The notes: generated by a model not told the origin, from the letters alone. A stretch of DNA of 64,000 nucleotides from Eutrigla gurnardus (GCA_963514095.1 OY741287.1:11676944-11740943), one strand, 5' to 3'. Numbered from the stretch's first letter, positions 45,278-56,412 are shown. Numbers and translations are program-made.

Positions 45278-45513
45278 GTCTGTCTCTCCTGTCTCCCTCC
45301 ATCATCTGCTGTCTGTCTCTCTCTCCATCATCTGCTGTCTGTCTCTCTCCTGTCTCCCTCCATCATCTGCTGTCTGTCTCTCTCCTGTCTCCCTCCATCA
45401 TCTGCTGTCTGTCTCTCTCCTGTCTCCCTCCATCATCTCCTGTCTGTCTCCCTCCTGTCTCCCTCCATCATCTGCTGTCTGTCTCTCTCCTGTCTCCCTC
45501 CATCATCTGCTTG
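45278..45513. repeat. 35-bp pyrimidine-rich minisatellite upstream of SRCR exon 2
   Basis: Six to seven units of TCTGTCTCTCTCCTGTCTCC plus CTCCATCATCTGCTG, one shortened. It sits about 160 bases before exon 2, in intron 1. Confidence 0.9.
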
Positions 45514-45671
45514 TCCTCAGAAGGATGGATGCAGGAGTGGACACAAACAGGATTTTCAAAGAGCAGTGGTCACATCGACCAGATATTCGCTCTCTTCAAC
45601 ATCATTTGAAAACATGTTTGTTGATTTTATTTCATTGAATGAAAACAATATATATGTTTGTGTTTCTCCAG

Positions 45672-45704
45672 GACTCCAGGTTGAAGGAAATCACAACTCA
45701 ACAG
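45672..45704 (+). CDS. SRCR gene, exon 2: mature N-terminal linker
   Basis: TTTCTCCAG acceptor and GTAAAT donor bound 33 bases encoding GLQVEGNHNST with a split last codon. Phase 1 in and out. It contains an N-S-T glycosylation-like motif and joins the signal peptide exon to the first SRCR domain. Confidence 0.65.
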
Positions 45705-45783
45705 GTAAATAGAGAAATTAACAAGAGAGAAAGAAAACAGAATCTTCACTTCTTTCACTGACGACTCTCTTCTTTCTGTTCAG

Positions 45784-46071
45784 AGCCTGATGATGTCAGG
45801 TTGGTGGGAGGAGCCAGTCGCTGTGCTGGAACACTGGAGGTGAGACAGGGAGACTGGAGACCAGTGGATAGCTATGACTGGACCCTGAAGGGAGCAGCTG
45901 TTGTCTGTAGAGAGCTGGACTGTGGCTCTGCTGTTTCTGTAGGACTGAGAGAGGAGTCCTCAAGAAGACCTGTGTGGTGGATCAGGTCTGACTGTGTTCA
46001 TTCTGGATCCACTCTGAGGGAGTGTGCAACATCAGTCTCCTCTTCTTTCATCCTGAATCTCACCTGCTCAG
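45784..46071 (+). CDS. SRCR domain B1 (exon 3)
   Basis: A 96-codon phase 1-1 exon: EPDDVRLVGGASRCAGTLEV, then WTLKGAAVVCRELDCGSAVS, and ECATSVSSSF near the end. It is a scavenger-receptor cysteine-rich domain, an extracellular ligand-binding module, encoded by one exon as in group B proteins (CD163/WC1/DMBT1 type). It has six cysteines where group B usually has eight. Compared with other B exons it has a private Asp-Asp insertion after EP, RPVDSYDW in the first variable patch and SSRRPVWWIRSDC in the second. It stands alone, with no A-type exon in front. Confidence 0.85.
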
Positions 46072-46082
46072 GTAAGCCCCTC

Positions 46083-46112
46083 AGTGACATCATCTATGAC
46101 ATCATCAGTAAT
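46083..46112. repeat. GACATCATCTAT minisatellite after B exon
   Basis: The 12-base unit GACATCATCTAT repeats two to four times just 3' of every B exon: here and at about 48597-48636, 52906-52932, 58142-58168 and 63497-63523. It begins about 15 bases inside the intron. If the intron were retained it would read as a D-I-I-Y repeat. Confidence 0.8.
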
Positions 46113-47069
46113 GTTGCTGTGTCACTGCTGCAGGCTGTGGTGTTCTAAACATGTTCTGGTGTTACAGTTTATTTCAATTTCTTTGGCTCATCTCTTGAAA
46201 CTTTGTTAATATTCTCAGAACCTGATTTGTCTAAATAGCTTCCATGTTCCAACACAACACCATAACTCACCTGCAAAAGGTCAGAACTCACTCAAAACAT
46301 TGAAGTCGTGCTTCAAAACAAAGTTAGTGTCTCATATAAAAAGTCTCTGCCCTCCAAATGAAAAGTTCCTTTGACCTCATGGAAACAATGGTGGTCAGAA
46401 TGTTGAGATGTTTTTCAGGACGGCAGTGGAGCCTGGAAATGTTCCTTATATCCACATTTTAGGTTTGTCCTATTTCTTTAGTTGACCCTGAATGTTTCCT
46501 CTACTAGAATGTTCTGTTTGTCCAGTGAACTGAACACTAAACTGAATACTATCCACATGCTGATTTCATCAGTACAAGTTTCTTTGACAGTATTACACAC
46601 TGCACTCACGTTTCCATGGAAACGGTTACAGTTGCCCTGTTCATGATGTACCTGAGCAGGTTCCTCCATGTTCAGACATTGTGGTTATTCTGTTGTAGTC
46701 CAGCTCTATAAATATGTTTGGTAACAGCCGTACTCATGAATAGCACCTGTCAGCTGACTGGAGATGACGTCTGATTGGTTGATGTAAGATGGGACAAACT
46801 CCTCATTGGTTAGTGAAGTTCAAGTTTCTCCTGACAGACAATTTACCAGTTTAGTGGACGTTAGAAAATACTCCATAGTACATAAGGATATTCATGGTAT
46901 ATATGCTGACACATTTAGACAGTTGAACGGACTATTGTACATGTGATGACTCACACCATGAAATAATTCATACATGTTTTGAAGAGGACAACTATTCAAC
47001 TGAGAAGCAACATAATCAGTTTTGATCAGCAAGATATGTTCAATCATTAATTGTGCAAATTGTAGATAA

Positions 47070-47606
47070 TTGTACAGGATTAATAAAATAATCAAGAGGG
47101 CTGGCTCAGTGATTGGTTTTAACCCAGATAAGCTTGAGGTAATAGTGGAGAAGAGAACAAGGACCAAGTTGAAAACAGTCCTCCTCTATGATAACCACCC
47201 ACTCCACAATATATTTAGGGATCTTAAAAGCTCCTTCAGTAAGCGTTTAGTGATGCCTCGGTGTTCTACTGAACGACTCAGACGCTCCTTTGTTCCTGCA
47301 GCAGTCAGATATTTTAACCACAAATAGCGGCTGTCTATTGTTGTTGTTGTTGTTGTTGTTTTTTAATCTTCTGGAGGTGTATATTTTTCTTATATTTATT
47401 TATTTATCCTTGCCTATATTAATATCAATTTAAATCACTTGCTTTGAGCAGCCTACTCTGTTGTATGAAGTATCCAATCATGTTGATAAGTTTTGTGCAA
47501 TGGTATGGTAATGTTTGTATTGTTTGTTGTGGATGTTTGTGTTTTTATTGCGTGGCAAAGCAGTTTCCCCTTGGGGATCAATAAAGTTTTCTAATCTAAT
47601 CTACTC
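47070..47606 (+). mobile_element. 5'-truncated Rex1-like LINE, 3' end
   Basis: Frame: INKIIKRAGSVIGFNPDKLE, then HPLHNIFRDLKSSFSKRLVM and RRSFVPAAVRYFN. The 3' UTR ends CCCCTTGGGGATCAATAAAG with a TTCTAATCTAA repeat. It is related to the 3' part of the 17.2-22.0 kb LINE clade. Shared by both duplication units (second copy 51377-51915), so it predates that duplication. Confidence 0.75.
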
Positions 47607-47893
47607 ATTTGCATATATGTGCTAAAACATTTGCAATTTGTCTAAAAGAATGAGAAATGATAATCTGTTGTGAAGCAGTGGCCAGTGGTTTGGAGGTTTA
47701 CACATGTTGTTTAGAAAATATTCATTATCTTTTGAGAATTGTGGCAAAGCAATTGAGAAAAACTGTAAATGATGAACTGATGGTGGAATTGTTTTGAGTC
47801 CAGTTTGAATCACTGAATAGTTTCATGACATCTTTTTCTCTGGTGTCTGGTGTCTTTTCTCTCTCTCTATTTGATCTTCTATCATCTCTCCAG

Positions 47894-48208
47894 ACTCTGT
47901 CAGGCTGCTGAATGGGACTAGTCTGTGCTCAGGCAGACTGGAGGTGAAGTCCAACCAGTCCAACCAGTGGTGGTCCTCAGTGTGTGAAGCTGACTTTGAC
48001 CAGCAGGATGCAGAGGTGGTCTGTAGGGAGCTTGGCTGTGGGGCTCCTTCAGTCCTCCAGGGGGCGCTCTATGGAGACGTGGGGGCTCCCACGTGGACCA
48101 AAGAGTTCCAGTGTGGAGGCCATGAGTCTGCTCTCCTGGACTGTAGAAGCTCAGGCTCAGATAGAAACACCTGCTCACCTGGCAAAGCTGTTGGACTCAC
48201 CTGCTCAG
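47894..48208 (+). CDS. SRCR domain A1 (exon 4)
   Basis: A 105-codon phase 1-1 exon: DSVRLLNGTSLCSGRLEVKS, then QWWSSVCEADFDQQDAEVVC and RELGCGAPSVLQ. It continues KEFQCGGHESALLDCRSSGS and ends CSPGKAVGLTCSG. Eight cysteines in the canonical group B arrangement, with an N-G-T glycosylation motif near the start. The four A exons encode the same protein; this one differs from the other three by a silent C at 48090 (CCC against CCA). It is joined to the B exon through a 93-base intron. Confidence 0.9.
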
Positions 48209-48301
48209 GTAGAAGAGGAGCTGCAGCTTTGATCTGGTTCATTTCTGTTCTCATCAAACTCACTTTGCTCTTTGACTGACGACTCTCTTCTTTCTGTTCA
48301 G

Positions 48302-48583
48302 AGCCTGTCAGGTTGGTGGGAGGAGCCAGTCGCTGTGCTGGAACACTGGAGATGAGACATCAGGGAGACTGGATACCAGTGGTTGGCGACTGGACCCTGA
48401 AGGAAGCAGCTGTTGCCTGTAGAGAGCTGGACTGTGGCTCTGCTGTTTCTGTAGGACGGAGAGAGGAGTCCTCAGACAGACCTGTGTGGATGATCAGGTC
48501 TGACTGTGTTCATTCTGGATCCACTCTGAGGGAGTGTGCAACATCAGTCTCCTCTTCCTCCATCCTGAATCTCACCTGCTCAG
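48302..48583 (+). CDS. SRCR domain B2 (exon 5)
   Basis: A 94-codon phase 1-1 exon with six cysteines. Differences from sister B exons: LEMRHQGDWIPVVGDW in the first patch (shorter, no Tyr-Asp) and PVWMIRSDC in the second. Framework (RLVGGASRCAGTLE, CRELDCGSAVSVG, CVHSGSTLRECATS) is unchanged. Typical GTAAGC donor. Confidence 0.9.
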
Positions 48584-48769
48584 GTAAGCCCCTCAGTGAC
48601 ATCATCTATGACATCATCTATGACATCATCTATGACTGTGGTTTTCAAACTGGGGCGTGCCGAGTAGGGCCCTATGACAGAATCACATATTTGGACAATG
48701 AAAATGTAATCAACTGTAAAATGCGGAATTTCATTGAATTTATAAAAGTATTTAAAAGTATTTGTTTTC

Positions 48770-48773
<4 letters not shown>

Positions 48774-48811
<38 letters not shown>
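48774..48811. repeat. TA microsatellite
   Basis: About 19 TA units in the intron after exon 5, within sequence not shared with the other units. Confidence 0.9.
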
Positions 48812-48815
<4 letters not shown>

Positions 48816-49049
48816 ATCATTATAAACGTTGAGAGTCTCTACTGTCTAACAACACCGCTTCATCCAGCGTCTCTCCTCTCTGTCAGAGGGGCGGGGCTGA
48901 CGCACACACACACAGCACTCCGTGAAATGAAACAAAGATATGGACGGAGCTCTAGAAGCGATGACGTCATGACAAAGATGCATGCAATGTGGTTGTTTTA
49001 CTTTCTTCATTCTTACTTATCTAGAAAGCTGTCAGCTGTTGGTAATTCA

Positions 49050-49330
49050 ACATATTCAACATATCTGCTGAATGCACCAAGATATCTGTATGAGAGAAAC
49101 CTCCACGTGTGCTGCTTCAGGAGTCCTCTGGGCCGACCACCAAGCAGCCTGAAAGGACTCCTTCTTCAGCTCCACAGCTTTCTGAGCCGCTGGTTTCCAC
49201 CAGCAGGTTCTTTGGTTGCCACCATAGCAGGCACCAAAAGTGGCCACAACTCTGAGCAGCTCAGTCGGGGACTCGTCAGTATCTCCACCCCCACGTGGAG
49301 TCCTTCACCCTGAACACCTCCTTACAGGGC
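49050..49330 (-). mobile_element. LINE fragment (EN-RT linker, RTE-like or related)
   Basis: A minus-strand frame reads VATFGACYGGNQRTCWWKPA, then AQKAVELKKESFQAAW and RTPEAAH. G.NQRT.WW.PAV..AV.LKKE.F is a common linker motif in fish non-LTR elements. Short and isolated. Confidence 0.5.
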
Positions 49331-50045
49331 TCCAGACTAACTTTATGCATTGGTTGCACTGGTGAGCCTAACTTTTTTTTTTAAGGTGCACCAGCACAAA
49401 ATTCAGGTGCACCCACATTTTTCATTGCGTCGCCTTTAACACCAAAAGGTCACCTTTTCATCGCTCTCCTTTGACATAATGACGCCCCCTTATGGCCTAG
49501 GTTAACTGCAGCACCATCAGCACCCAGAGCACCCGTTTTCTCCAGCCAATCTGCACACTGATGCCCAAACGCAGCAAATGCTTGCTTTGTGGCAGCATAA
49601 ATTCCTCAAGAATAAAAAGATCCTACAGGTCACTAGCCTATAGATTGCAAATGGAAAACTGTTTATGTGATCTTAGCCTAGCCTACTTATATTTTTACTT
49701 AGGCTATTCATTTTTAATAATATTAGGAATAGGCTACTATACAATGTCCTATTCATGATGTCTCATGCTGTAATGTGGGCCTTCAAACACTGTGTGTGTC
49801 CATGCTCCACCCGACATGTCCAATTAACATGTTGACCGGCCTCCCTTTATGCAAAATGCGGCAGTAGACAATAACGCACTCCTTCGTAGAGACTCTTCCA
49901 CAAACGCACTATTACCGGCCATATTCTGACCGCACTCCCGACAATAAATGCAGTGCATTGAGTCCCTTTCTTCATCGTACATCAGCCAGGGGAATTGCTT
50001 CAACCAGTCCTGTCTGAAGGCATATTTTGGGGCTTTTTAATTAAT
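49326..50045 (-). mobile_element. hAT element relic with TTF-type zinc finger
   Basis: One end reads CAGGGCTCCAGACTAACTTT (49326). Minus-strand text at 50035-49850 gives KAPKYAFRQDWLKQFPWLMY, then HCIYCRECGQNMAGNSAFVE and ESLRRSALLSTAAF, the usual start of a hAT transposase with a TTF zinc finger. The catalytic part is missing. It is in the E5-E6 intron, outside the duplicated units. Confidence 0.65.
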
Positions 50046-52202
50046 TAATTAATTGTCTTGGGGCCAGGCTTTCTGCCTCTCTTCATTTTCAAAGAAAAGT
50101 ACCTGCTCAGCTCGCTCACATTTTTCGAACTGACACAATTTACAGCAGTGAAAAGGACCACAGCCAATCAGAGGCAAGGACCCGCCCGAGCTCTGTCTCT
50201 TATTGGTTTAGACCACGTTTCTAAACACAGCTTTATTCTCAGGAAGATAAGAGAGAATCCAAAGTTGTAACTTCTCTGTGTGGAGAGCAACGTTTGTGGA
50301 GTCTCTGAGCAGAAGGAACAGAATAGAGGATCTGCAGATGATGATGATGTGTTTCTGCTTGAAAACATATTGAAAGTGTTGAACAATGGATAACAGTTGT
50401 TAGAGTGTATTCATGTAAATGTGATGTAACACTGCTGCAGGCTGTGGTGTTCTAAACATGTTCTGGTGTTACAGTTTATTTCAATTTCTTTGGCTCATCT
50501 CTTGAAACTTTGTTAATATTCTCAGAACCTGATTTGTCTAAATAGCTTCCATGTTCCAACACAACACCATAACTCACCTGCAAAAGGTCAGAACTCACTC
50601 AAAACATTGAAGTCGTGCTTCAAAACAAAGTTAGTGTCTCATATAAAAAGTCTCTGCCCTCCAAATGAAAAGTTCCTTTGACCTCATGGAAACAATGGTG
50701 GTCAGAATGTTTAGATGTTTTTCAGGACGGCAGTGGAGCCTGGAAATGTTCCTTATATCCACATTTCAGGTTTGTCCTATTTCTTTAGTTGACCCTGAAT
50801 GTTTCCTCTACTAGAATGTTCTATTTGTCCAGTGAACTGAACACTAAACTGAATACTATCCACATGCTGATTTCATCAGTACAAGTTTCTTTTACAGTAT
50901 TACACACTGCACTCACGTTTCCATGGAAACGGTTACAGTTGCCCTGTTCATGATGTACCTGAGCAGGTTCCTCCATGTTCAGACATTGTGGTTATTCTGT
51001 TGTAGTCCAGCTCTATAAATATGTTTGGTAACAGCCGTACTCATGAATAGCACCTGTCAGCTGACTGGAGATGACGTGTGATTGGTTGATGTAAGATGGG
51101 ACAAACTCCTCATTGGTTAGTGAAGTTCAAGTTTCTCCTGACAGACAATTTACCAGTTTAGTGGACGTTAGAAAATACTCCATAGTACATAATGATATTC
51201 ATGGTATATATGCTGACACATTTAGACAGTTGAATGGACTATTGTACATGTGATGACTCACACCATGAAAGAATTCATACATGTTTTGAAGAGAACAACT
51301 ATTCAACTGAGAAGCAACATAATCAGATTTGATCAGCAAGATATGTTCAATCATTAATTGTGCAAATTGTAGATAATTGTACAGGATTAATAAAATAATC
51401 AAGAGGGCTGGCTCAGTGATTGGTTTTAACCCAGATAAGCTTGAGGTAATAGTGGAGAAGAGAACAAGGACCAAGTTGAAAACAGTCCTCTATGATAACC
51501 ACCCACTCCACAATATATTTAGGGATCTTAAAAGCTCCTTCAGTAAGCGTTTAGTGATGCCTCGGTGTTCTACTGAACGACTCAGACGCTCCTTTGTTCC
51601 TGCAGCAGTCAGATATTTTAACCACAAATAGCGGCTGTCTATTGTTGTTGTTGTTGTTGTTGTTGTTTTTTAATCTTCTGGAGGTGTATATTTTTCTTAT
51701 ATTTATTTATTTATCCTTGCCTATATTAATATCAATTTGAATCACTTGCTTTGAGCAGCCTACTCTGTTGTATGAAGTATCCAATCATGTTGATAAGTTT
51801 TGTGCAATGGTATGGTAATGTTTGTATTGTTTGTTATGTGGATGTTTGTGTTTTTATTGCGTGGCAAAGCAGTTTCCCCTTGGGGATCAATAAAGTTTTC
51901 TAATCTAATCTACTCATTTGCATATATGTGCTAAAACATTTGCAATTTGTCTAAAAGAATGAGAAATGATAATCTGTTGTGAAGCAGTGGCCAGTGGTTT
52001 GGAGGTTTACACATGTTGTTTAGAAAATATTCATTATCTTTTGAGAATTGTGGCAAAGAAATTGAGAAAAACTGTAAATGATGAACTGATGGTGGAATTG
52101 TTTTGAGTCCAGTTTGAATCACTGAATAGTTTCATGACATCTTTTTCTCTGGTGTCTGGTGTCTTTTCTCTCTCTCTATTTGATCTTCTATCATCTCTCC
52201 AG

Positions 52203-52517
52203 ACTCTGTCAGGCTGCTGAATGGGACTAGTCTGTGCTCAGGCAGACTGGAGGTGAAGTCCAACCAGTCCAACCAGTGGTGGTCCTCAGTGTGTGAAGCT
52301 GACTTTGACCAGCAGGATGCAGAGGTGGTCTGTAGGGAGCTTGGCTGTGGGGCTCCTTCAGTCCTCCAGGGGGCGCTCTATGGAGACGTGGGGGCTCCAA
52401 CGTGGACCAAAGAGTTCCAGTGTGGAGGCCATGAGTCTGCTCTCCTGGACTGTAGAAGCTCAGGCTCAGATAGAAACACCTGCTCACCTGGCAAAGCTGT
52501 TGGACTCACCTGCTCAG
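52203..52517 (+). CDS. SRCR domain A2 (exon 6)
   Basis: Protein identical to A1. The acceptor TCATCTCTCCAG and donor GTAGAA are unchanged, and the exon is again 315 bases, phase 1-1. Confidence 0.9.
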
Positions 52518-52610
52518 GTAGAAGAGGAGCTGCAGCTTTGATCTGGTTCATTTCTGTTCTCATCAAACTCACTTTGCTCTTTGACTGACGACTCTCTTCT
52601 TTCTGTTCAG

Positions 52611-52892
52611 AGCCTGTCAGGTTGGTGGGAGGAGCCAGTCGCTGTGCTGGAACACTGGAGGTGAGACAGGGAGACTGGAGACCAGTGGATGGCTATGACT
52701 GGACCCTGAAGGAAGCAGCTGGTGCCTGTAGAGAGCTGGACTGTGGCTCTGCTGTTTCTGTAGGACGGAGAGAGGAGTCCTCAGACAGACCTGTGTGGTG
52801 GATCTGGTCTAACTGTGTTCATTCTGGATCCACTCTGAGGGAGTGTGCAACATCATTCTCCTCTTCCTCCATCCTGAATCTCACCTGCTCAG
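52611..52892 (+). CDS. SRCR domain B3 (exon 7)
   Basis: 94 codons, six cysteines. Private or rare variants: loss of the His codon (LEVRQGDW), AAGAC in place of AAVAC/AAVVC before the second cysteine, PVWWIWSNC in the second patch (Arg to Trp, Asp to Asn), and CATSFSSSS. Everything else follows the B framework. Confidence 0.9.
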
Positions 52893-52974
52893 GTAAGCCC
52901 CTCAGTGACATCATCTATGACATCATCTATGACAGCAGTGTTCCCAGTATGTTCCTTCCTCTGTCCCAGTGACA

Positions 52975-53100
52975 GTCAGTGGTTTCCACTGGACTGAACT
53001 GTTAAGTTCTCCAGGACAATGACGTCCTAGAATGTAGAGAAGTGGGCTGGTTTCTGGAAGCTTCAGACCCTCCATAGACTGCTGAGCTTCACCTGGCAGG
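52975..53100 (+). pseudogene. Probable decayed third SRCR exon
   Basis: A strong acceptor (TTCCTTCCTCTGTCCCAG) precedes a frame VTVSGFHWTELLSSPGQ that stops. One base out of frame, NDVLECREVGW then FLEASDPP resembles the DAEVVCRELGCG core of an SRCR domain. Copies follow B4 (58207) and B5 (63562). It is short, shifted and without a donor, so it is presumably dead. It may reflect an ancestral three-domain repeat. Confidence 0.4.
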
Positions 53101-53106
53101 ACACAC

Positions 53107-53135
53107 CTGTCTGTCTGTCTGTCTGTCTGTCTGTC
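53107..53135. repeat. CTGT microsatellite
   Basis: About seven CTGT units here and about ten at 58343-58382 in the next unit; it is absent from the last unit, where the sequence diverges at about 63690. Confidence 0.9.
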
Positions 53136-53580
53136 AGACCTGTGACATCACTTCCTGTTTTGAGGGTCCATCTTGTTGAACGGAGGGTAAATGTGACCTT
53201 TCATCTCTCGTCCTTCATTTCCATCTAAAGTCTTACTAAACTCCTTTCAGTAGAGAACTACAAACAGGAAGTAGGACCATATAACAGCTGTGCTCAGGTC
53301 ATTTCACTGGCTTCCAGTCCATTTTAGAATTGATTTGTTCATGTTAATGGTGTTTTTAAGACCCTACATGGTCTGGGACCCCAATATCTCTCTGACAGGC
53401 TTGTGAGGTACCAAGCAGCCAGACCTCTCAGGTGGTCTAGAACAGGCCGTCTGGTTATTCCCCGGCTCTCCAGGAAAACTGGTGAAAGTGCCTTTAGCTT
53501 TTCATCATGGTGGGTGAGCCCCGATGCTGTTGTCCTTTAAAACTAAACTGGAAACATTCCTTTCTAGCGGCACCGTCCAG

Positions 53581-54692
53581 GGGCCCGTTCCAGAAAGCAG
53601 GCTCAACCAACTCTGAACTGAACCCTGAACTCTGAGTCGACCAACTCTGAGTTTTCTGTTCCAGAACAGCTGTTCTGAATTAGTTCAGTCAACTCTGAGG
53701 ATGTAAACTCTGAGTTACGCGCGTGCCTGCCGACTCTATAAAGCCATCATCAATGGAGCTCTGATACTACGATTCACCATGGCAACCGGGAGAGAGTAAG
53801 AGATATTACTGAGTGTTTATGTAGAAAAGGAGGTCATCCTTAGAAAGCGGAGCAACGTAACTGCATCAAAATAGAGACAGTTGGCGTGGCAGATAATCAC
53901 TGCCTGACTTAATGTGTATAAATGAATGAAACAGTCGATTGATCTAAAGGTGATAAGTCTTTACTTACAGTCCCACAGCGTGACACTGGTGTAACAGTTA
54001 GCAACGCTGCCTACGGTTCAGGCGACAGAGGTTCAACTCCCGTGGTTCACAAAGTAGCGCAATGAACAAATAATCATTTTCATATCGGTGTAATCCCCCC
54101 AGGCACAAAAAGAAAGTGGCTGCAGCTGAAAATTAAGCATAAGAACATTGCACAAATATGTAGACTAAGGCATATGATTTTAGTCATATTTCACATATTA
54201 AACAGTAAATATAAGCGGCTATTTCAACAAAGAAATGTCCTTTTTCAGAAAACTCCCGTTCGCAAAAAATCTAGAGCTCTGCAAAGAATCTGGATTATGT
54301 CCACGATATGAAATGTTGAAAATGTCAGAGAATATTGTTTAGATATGTGATCGGTAGGAAAAACAGTAATTTTCTTCTAAGTAATCAAAATCCTCTCCCG
54401 ACGTAAAGCTGCTAGAATCACTTTTATTTCCATATCGATGGTTGACGAGGAAAGGACCGACATTGTTTTCAGTTGGTTCAGATTTCGGAAAAAGGCAGAC
54501 ATGTAGGAGAAACTCAGGGTTTGTTGAAGCAAACCTGCCAGCGAGCAGGTTAGGTTCACAGAGTTGGTTACTATGGTAACTGACCTAAAGGTTGAGTTCA
54601 CTCTCTTTCTGGAACGGAAAACTCAGAGTTTCCCTCTTCTCAGGGTTAACAAACTCAGAGTTTCAGGAAAACCTGCTTTCTGGAACGAGCCC
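53581..54692. mobile_element. Harbinger-like non-autonomous element, copy 1
   Basis: 1112 bp. Terminal inverted repeats GGGCCCGTTCCAGAAAGCAG and (minus strand) GGGCTCGTTCCAGAAAGCAG. 3-bp target duplication CAG at 53578-53580 and 54693-54695. Subterminal AACTCTGAGTT repeats occur in both orientations. A minus-strand frame (54601-54377) may be a remnant of an accessory gene. A tRNA-like pol III promoter lies inside. Confidence 0.85.
53984..54052 (+). repeat. tRNA-like sequence inside Harbinger element
   Basis: TGGTGTAACAGTTAGCAACG (A-box-like) and, 33 bases later, GGTTCAACTCC (perfect B box, 54030-54040). Copy in the sister element has its B box at 59279-59289. It looks like a SINE head or decayed tRNA captured by the transposon; no full cloverleaf was resolved by eye. 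Confidence 0.45.
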
Positions 54693-55119
54693 CAGGAGTC
54701 TGGTTGAAGGTCTGGATTATTACTTTCATTGTGTTCTTTCTTTTTATTGGTTTTAACCTGCATGTCACCTGTTGCTTTTACTATTCTTTATTTATCCTTT
54801 ATCTTTTTATTGACTTGTCTTATAGATTCTAACTAGTTGGTTGCTTCTTTTCATGTATTTTTACTCCTACTTTTTAAAGGTTTTGATTCACATGAATCAT
54901 TTAACACATCTGGTGCTTTTATGCAAGGACCTACAGACACCCTGTGCTCAAAGAAAATATCCTCAGTAATAATGAGACATGGGATGGCTCTAATTCATTT
55001 CTTGACCTGAACCTTTAGCCAGGCCCAGCTCCATCTGCACCTCAGCCCTGACGCTAGCTGTGCTACATAGATAGCGTCTTCCTCTTTGAGCTCTCATTCT
55101 GGAAAAGAACTGTCCAGAT

Positions 55120-56412
55120 TAAGGATCGACCGATATGGATTTTTTAGGGCCGATGCCGATACCGATTTTCTGATCATCAGTCTTGGCCGATGACCGATAC
55201 GGCCTGCCAATTTTCTTGAGCCGATATTTGGAGCCAATATTACTTTTGCTCCCTCAATTTGCATGTTAAAAATGACACTGATAACAAATATTACAAGTGT
55301 CAATTTAAGATGGAATATTTATTGAACTTAAAAAAGGTGAGGTAGAATAAGTAAAGTGCTGAAAAAGTGTCAGCCAGTGCTGCAGGAGTCGTCTCGCTGA
55401 AATGCTGCCACACTGGATTGGTTTTCTGAGTCTCTGCCATTTCTTTAAAAAGAATCAACAAAAGCACATATCAGTGTCAATCTCTGGTGCAATCATCTTA
55501 CATTAATATCACCCACATTATGTTTGCATCATATGAAAGGTGGATATGGTGAACTTTACAAGGGGAAAGGCTTCCACATCTACAACACAGTCTTGATGCA
55601 TTGCTTGCTGACATATTATGAAACAGATATAATCAGATCACTAAATGACTTTTGTCAACACATTTTAATAATTTACGAAAACAATAAACCTGAAAGCCAT
55701 CAAAATAAAATGCTCTATTTGTAATTTAAGACTGCCATGTTTTTTTTCTACACAAAATAAAATGAGCATGTCTTCGGCTACTAGGCAACACCTAGTATGC
55801 AGAGACAACACACTAATAATAATAGGTCTGAACGAAAATGCAAAAAAAAAAAAAAAGCTGCCAGCAACCTCAGAACATTAAGTAGCAGAGGAAAGTAACT
55901 TGATGTCAGATGCACATTAAACAACAGACTGTTTCTGTTCTAAACTGCACAACGTTAACATGGATACATATTCAACAAAGTATATAAACATTCTCGCAAA
56001 GGTAACGCTCTCCTTCAGTCAGCTCATATGGCTGCGAGACGTGTGTCCCACGCATGCGCACACAAACACACCATGCACCCAACCTTCCCAATCTTACTTT
56101 ATTTTACGAAAATAGTTCACCGAAACGTGTTTCTGAAAACATTTTAGGCGAGAAATAAGCTATGCAGTTGCTGAATCTGTCTTTATTTTAGATCGACAAT
56201 GCTCAGTTTAAAAAAAAAGCTTGCGGGAGGCGCCGTCTCTCGAAACTCGCCGCGATGGCATTACAGGGCTTCTTACATAGACAATGAATGGAAACGTCCC
56301 GCTCCGGGAAAAACGATCAGCCAAAACAGCAGTCCGCATCGGCCGACACCGATACGTTCAAAAAATGTAAAAATCGGCCGATAGTATCGGTCAGCCGATA
56401 GTCCAGTCCCTA
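55120..56412. mobile_element. hAT-type non-autonomous element, copy 1
   Basis: 1293 bp. Left end TAAGGATCGACCGATATGG, right end inverted TAGGGACTGGACTATCGGC. Subterminal arrays of CCGAT/ATCGG motifs. Perfect 8-bp target duplication GTCCAGAT at 55112-55119 and 56413-56420. Frames inside (such as 55524-55724 and 56199-56384) show no transposase motifs. Confidence 0.9.

Larger units (their letters stand above)
46123..48640. repeat. Tandem duplication unit 1 (partner 50430-52930)
   Basis: From CACTGCTGCAGGCTGTGGTG to the end of the B-exon region this is collinear with 50430 onward at an offset of about 4307, with very few substitutions. Each unit holds a LINE fragment, one A exon and one B exon. 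Divergence starts just after the 12-base minisatellite. Confidence 0.9.
50430..52930. repeat. Tandem duplication unit 2 (partner 46123-48640)
   Basis: Collinear with unit 1, including the LINE fragment (51377-51915), with a few substitutions and small length changes in GTT and TAT runs. It ends by merging into the longer 5.2-kb unit type that follows. Confidence 0.9.
53280..54880 (+). mobile_element. L2-like LINE 3' fragment split by Harbinger element
   Basis: Text at 53295-53577 encodes RT C-terminal blocks (TGLVRYQAARPLRWSRTGRL in a readable frame, then VIPRLSRKTGESAFSF and SWW). It stops at the Harbinger insertion and continues after 54696 with a T-rich 3' UTR. The same arrangement recurs at 58520-60130. 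Confidence 0.65.

Noticed and set aside
47918..48178. Minus-strand 86-codon frame repeated in each SRCR unit
   Set aside because: It is antisense to the A exon. Its preservation follows from conservation of the SRCR exon and the tandem duplication.
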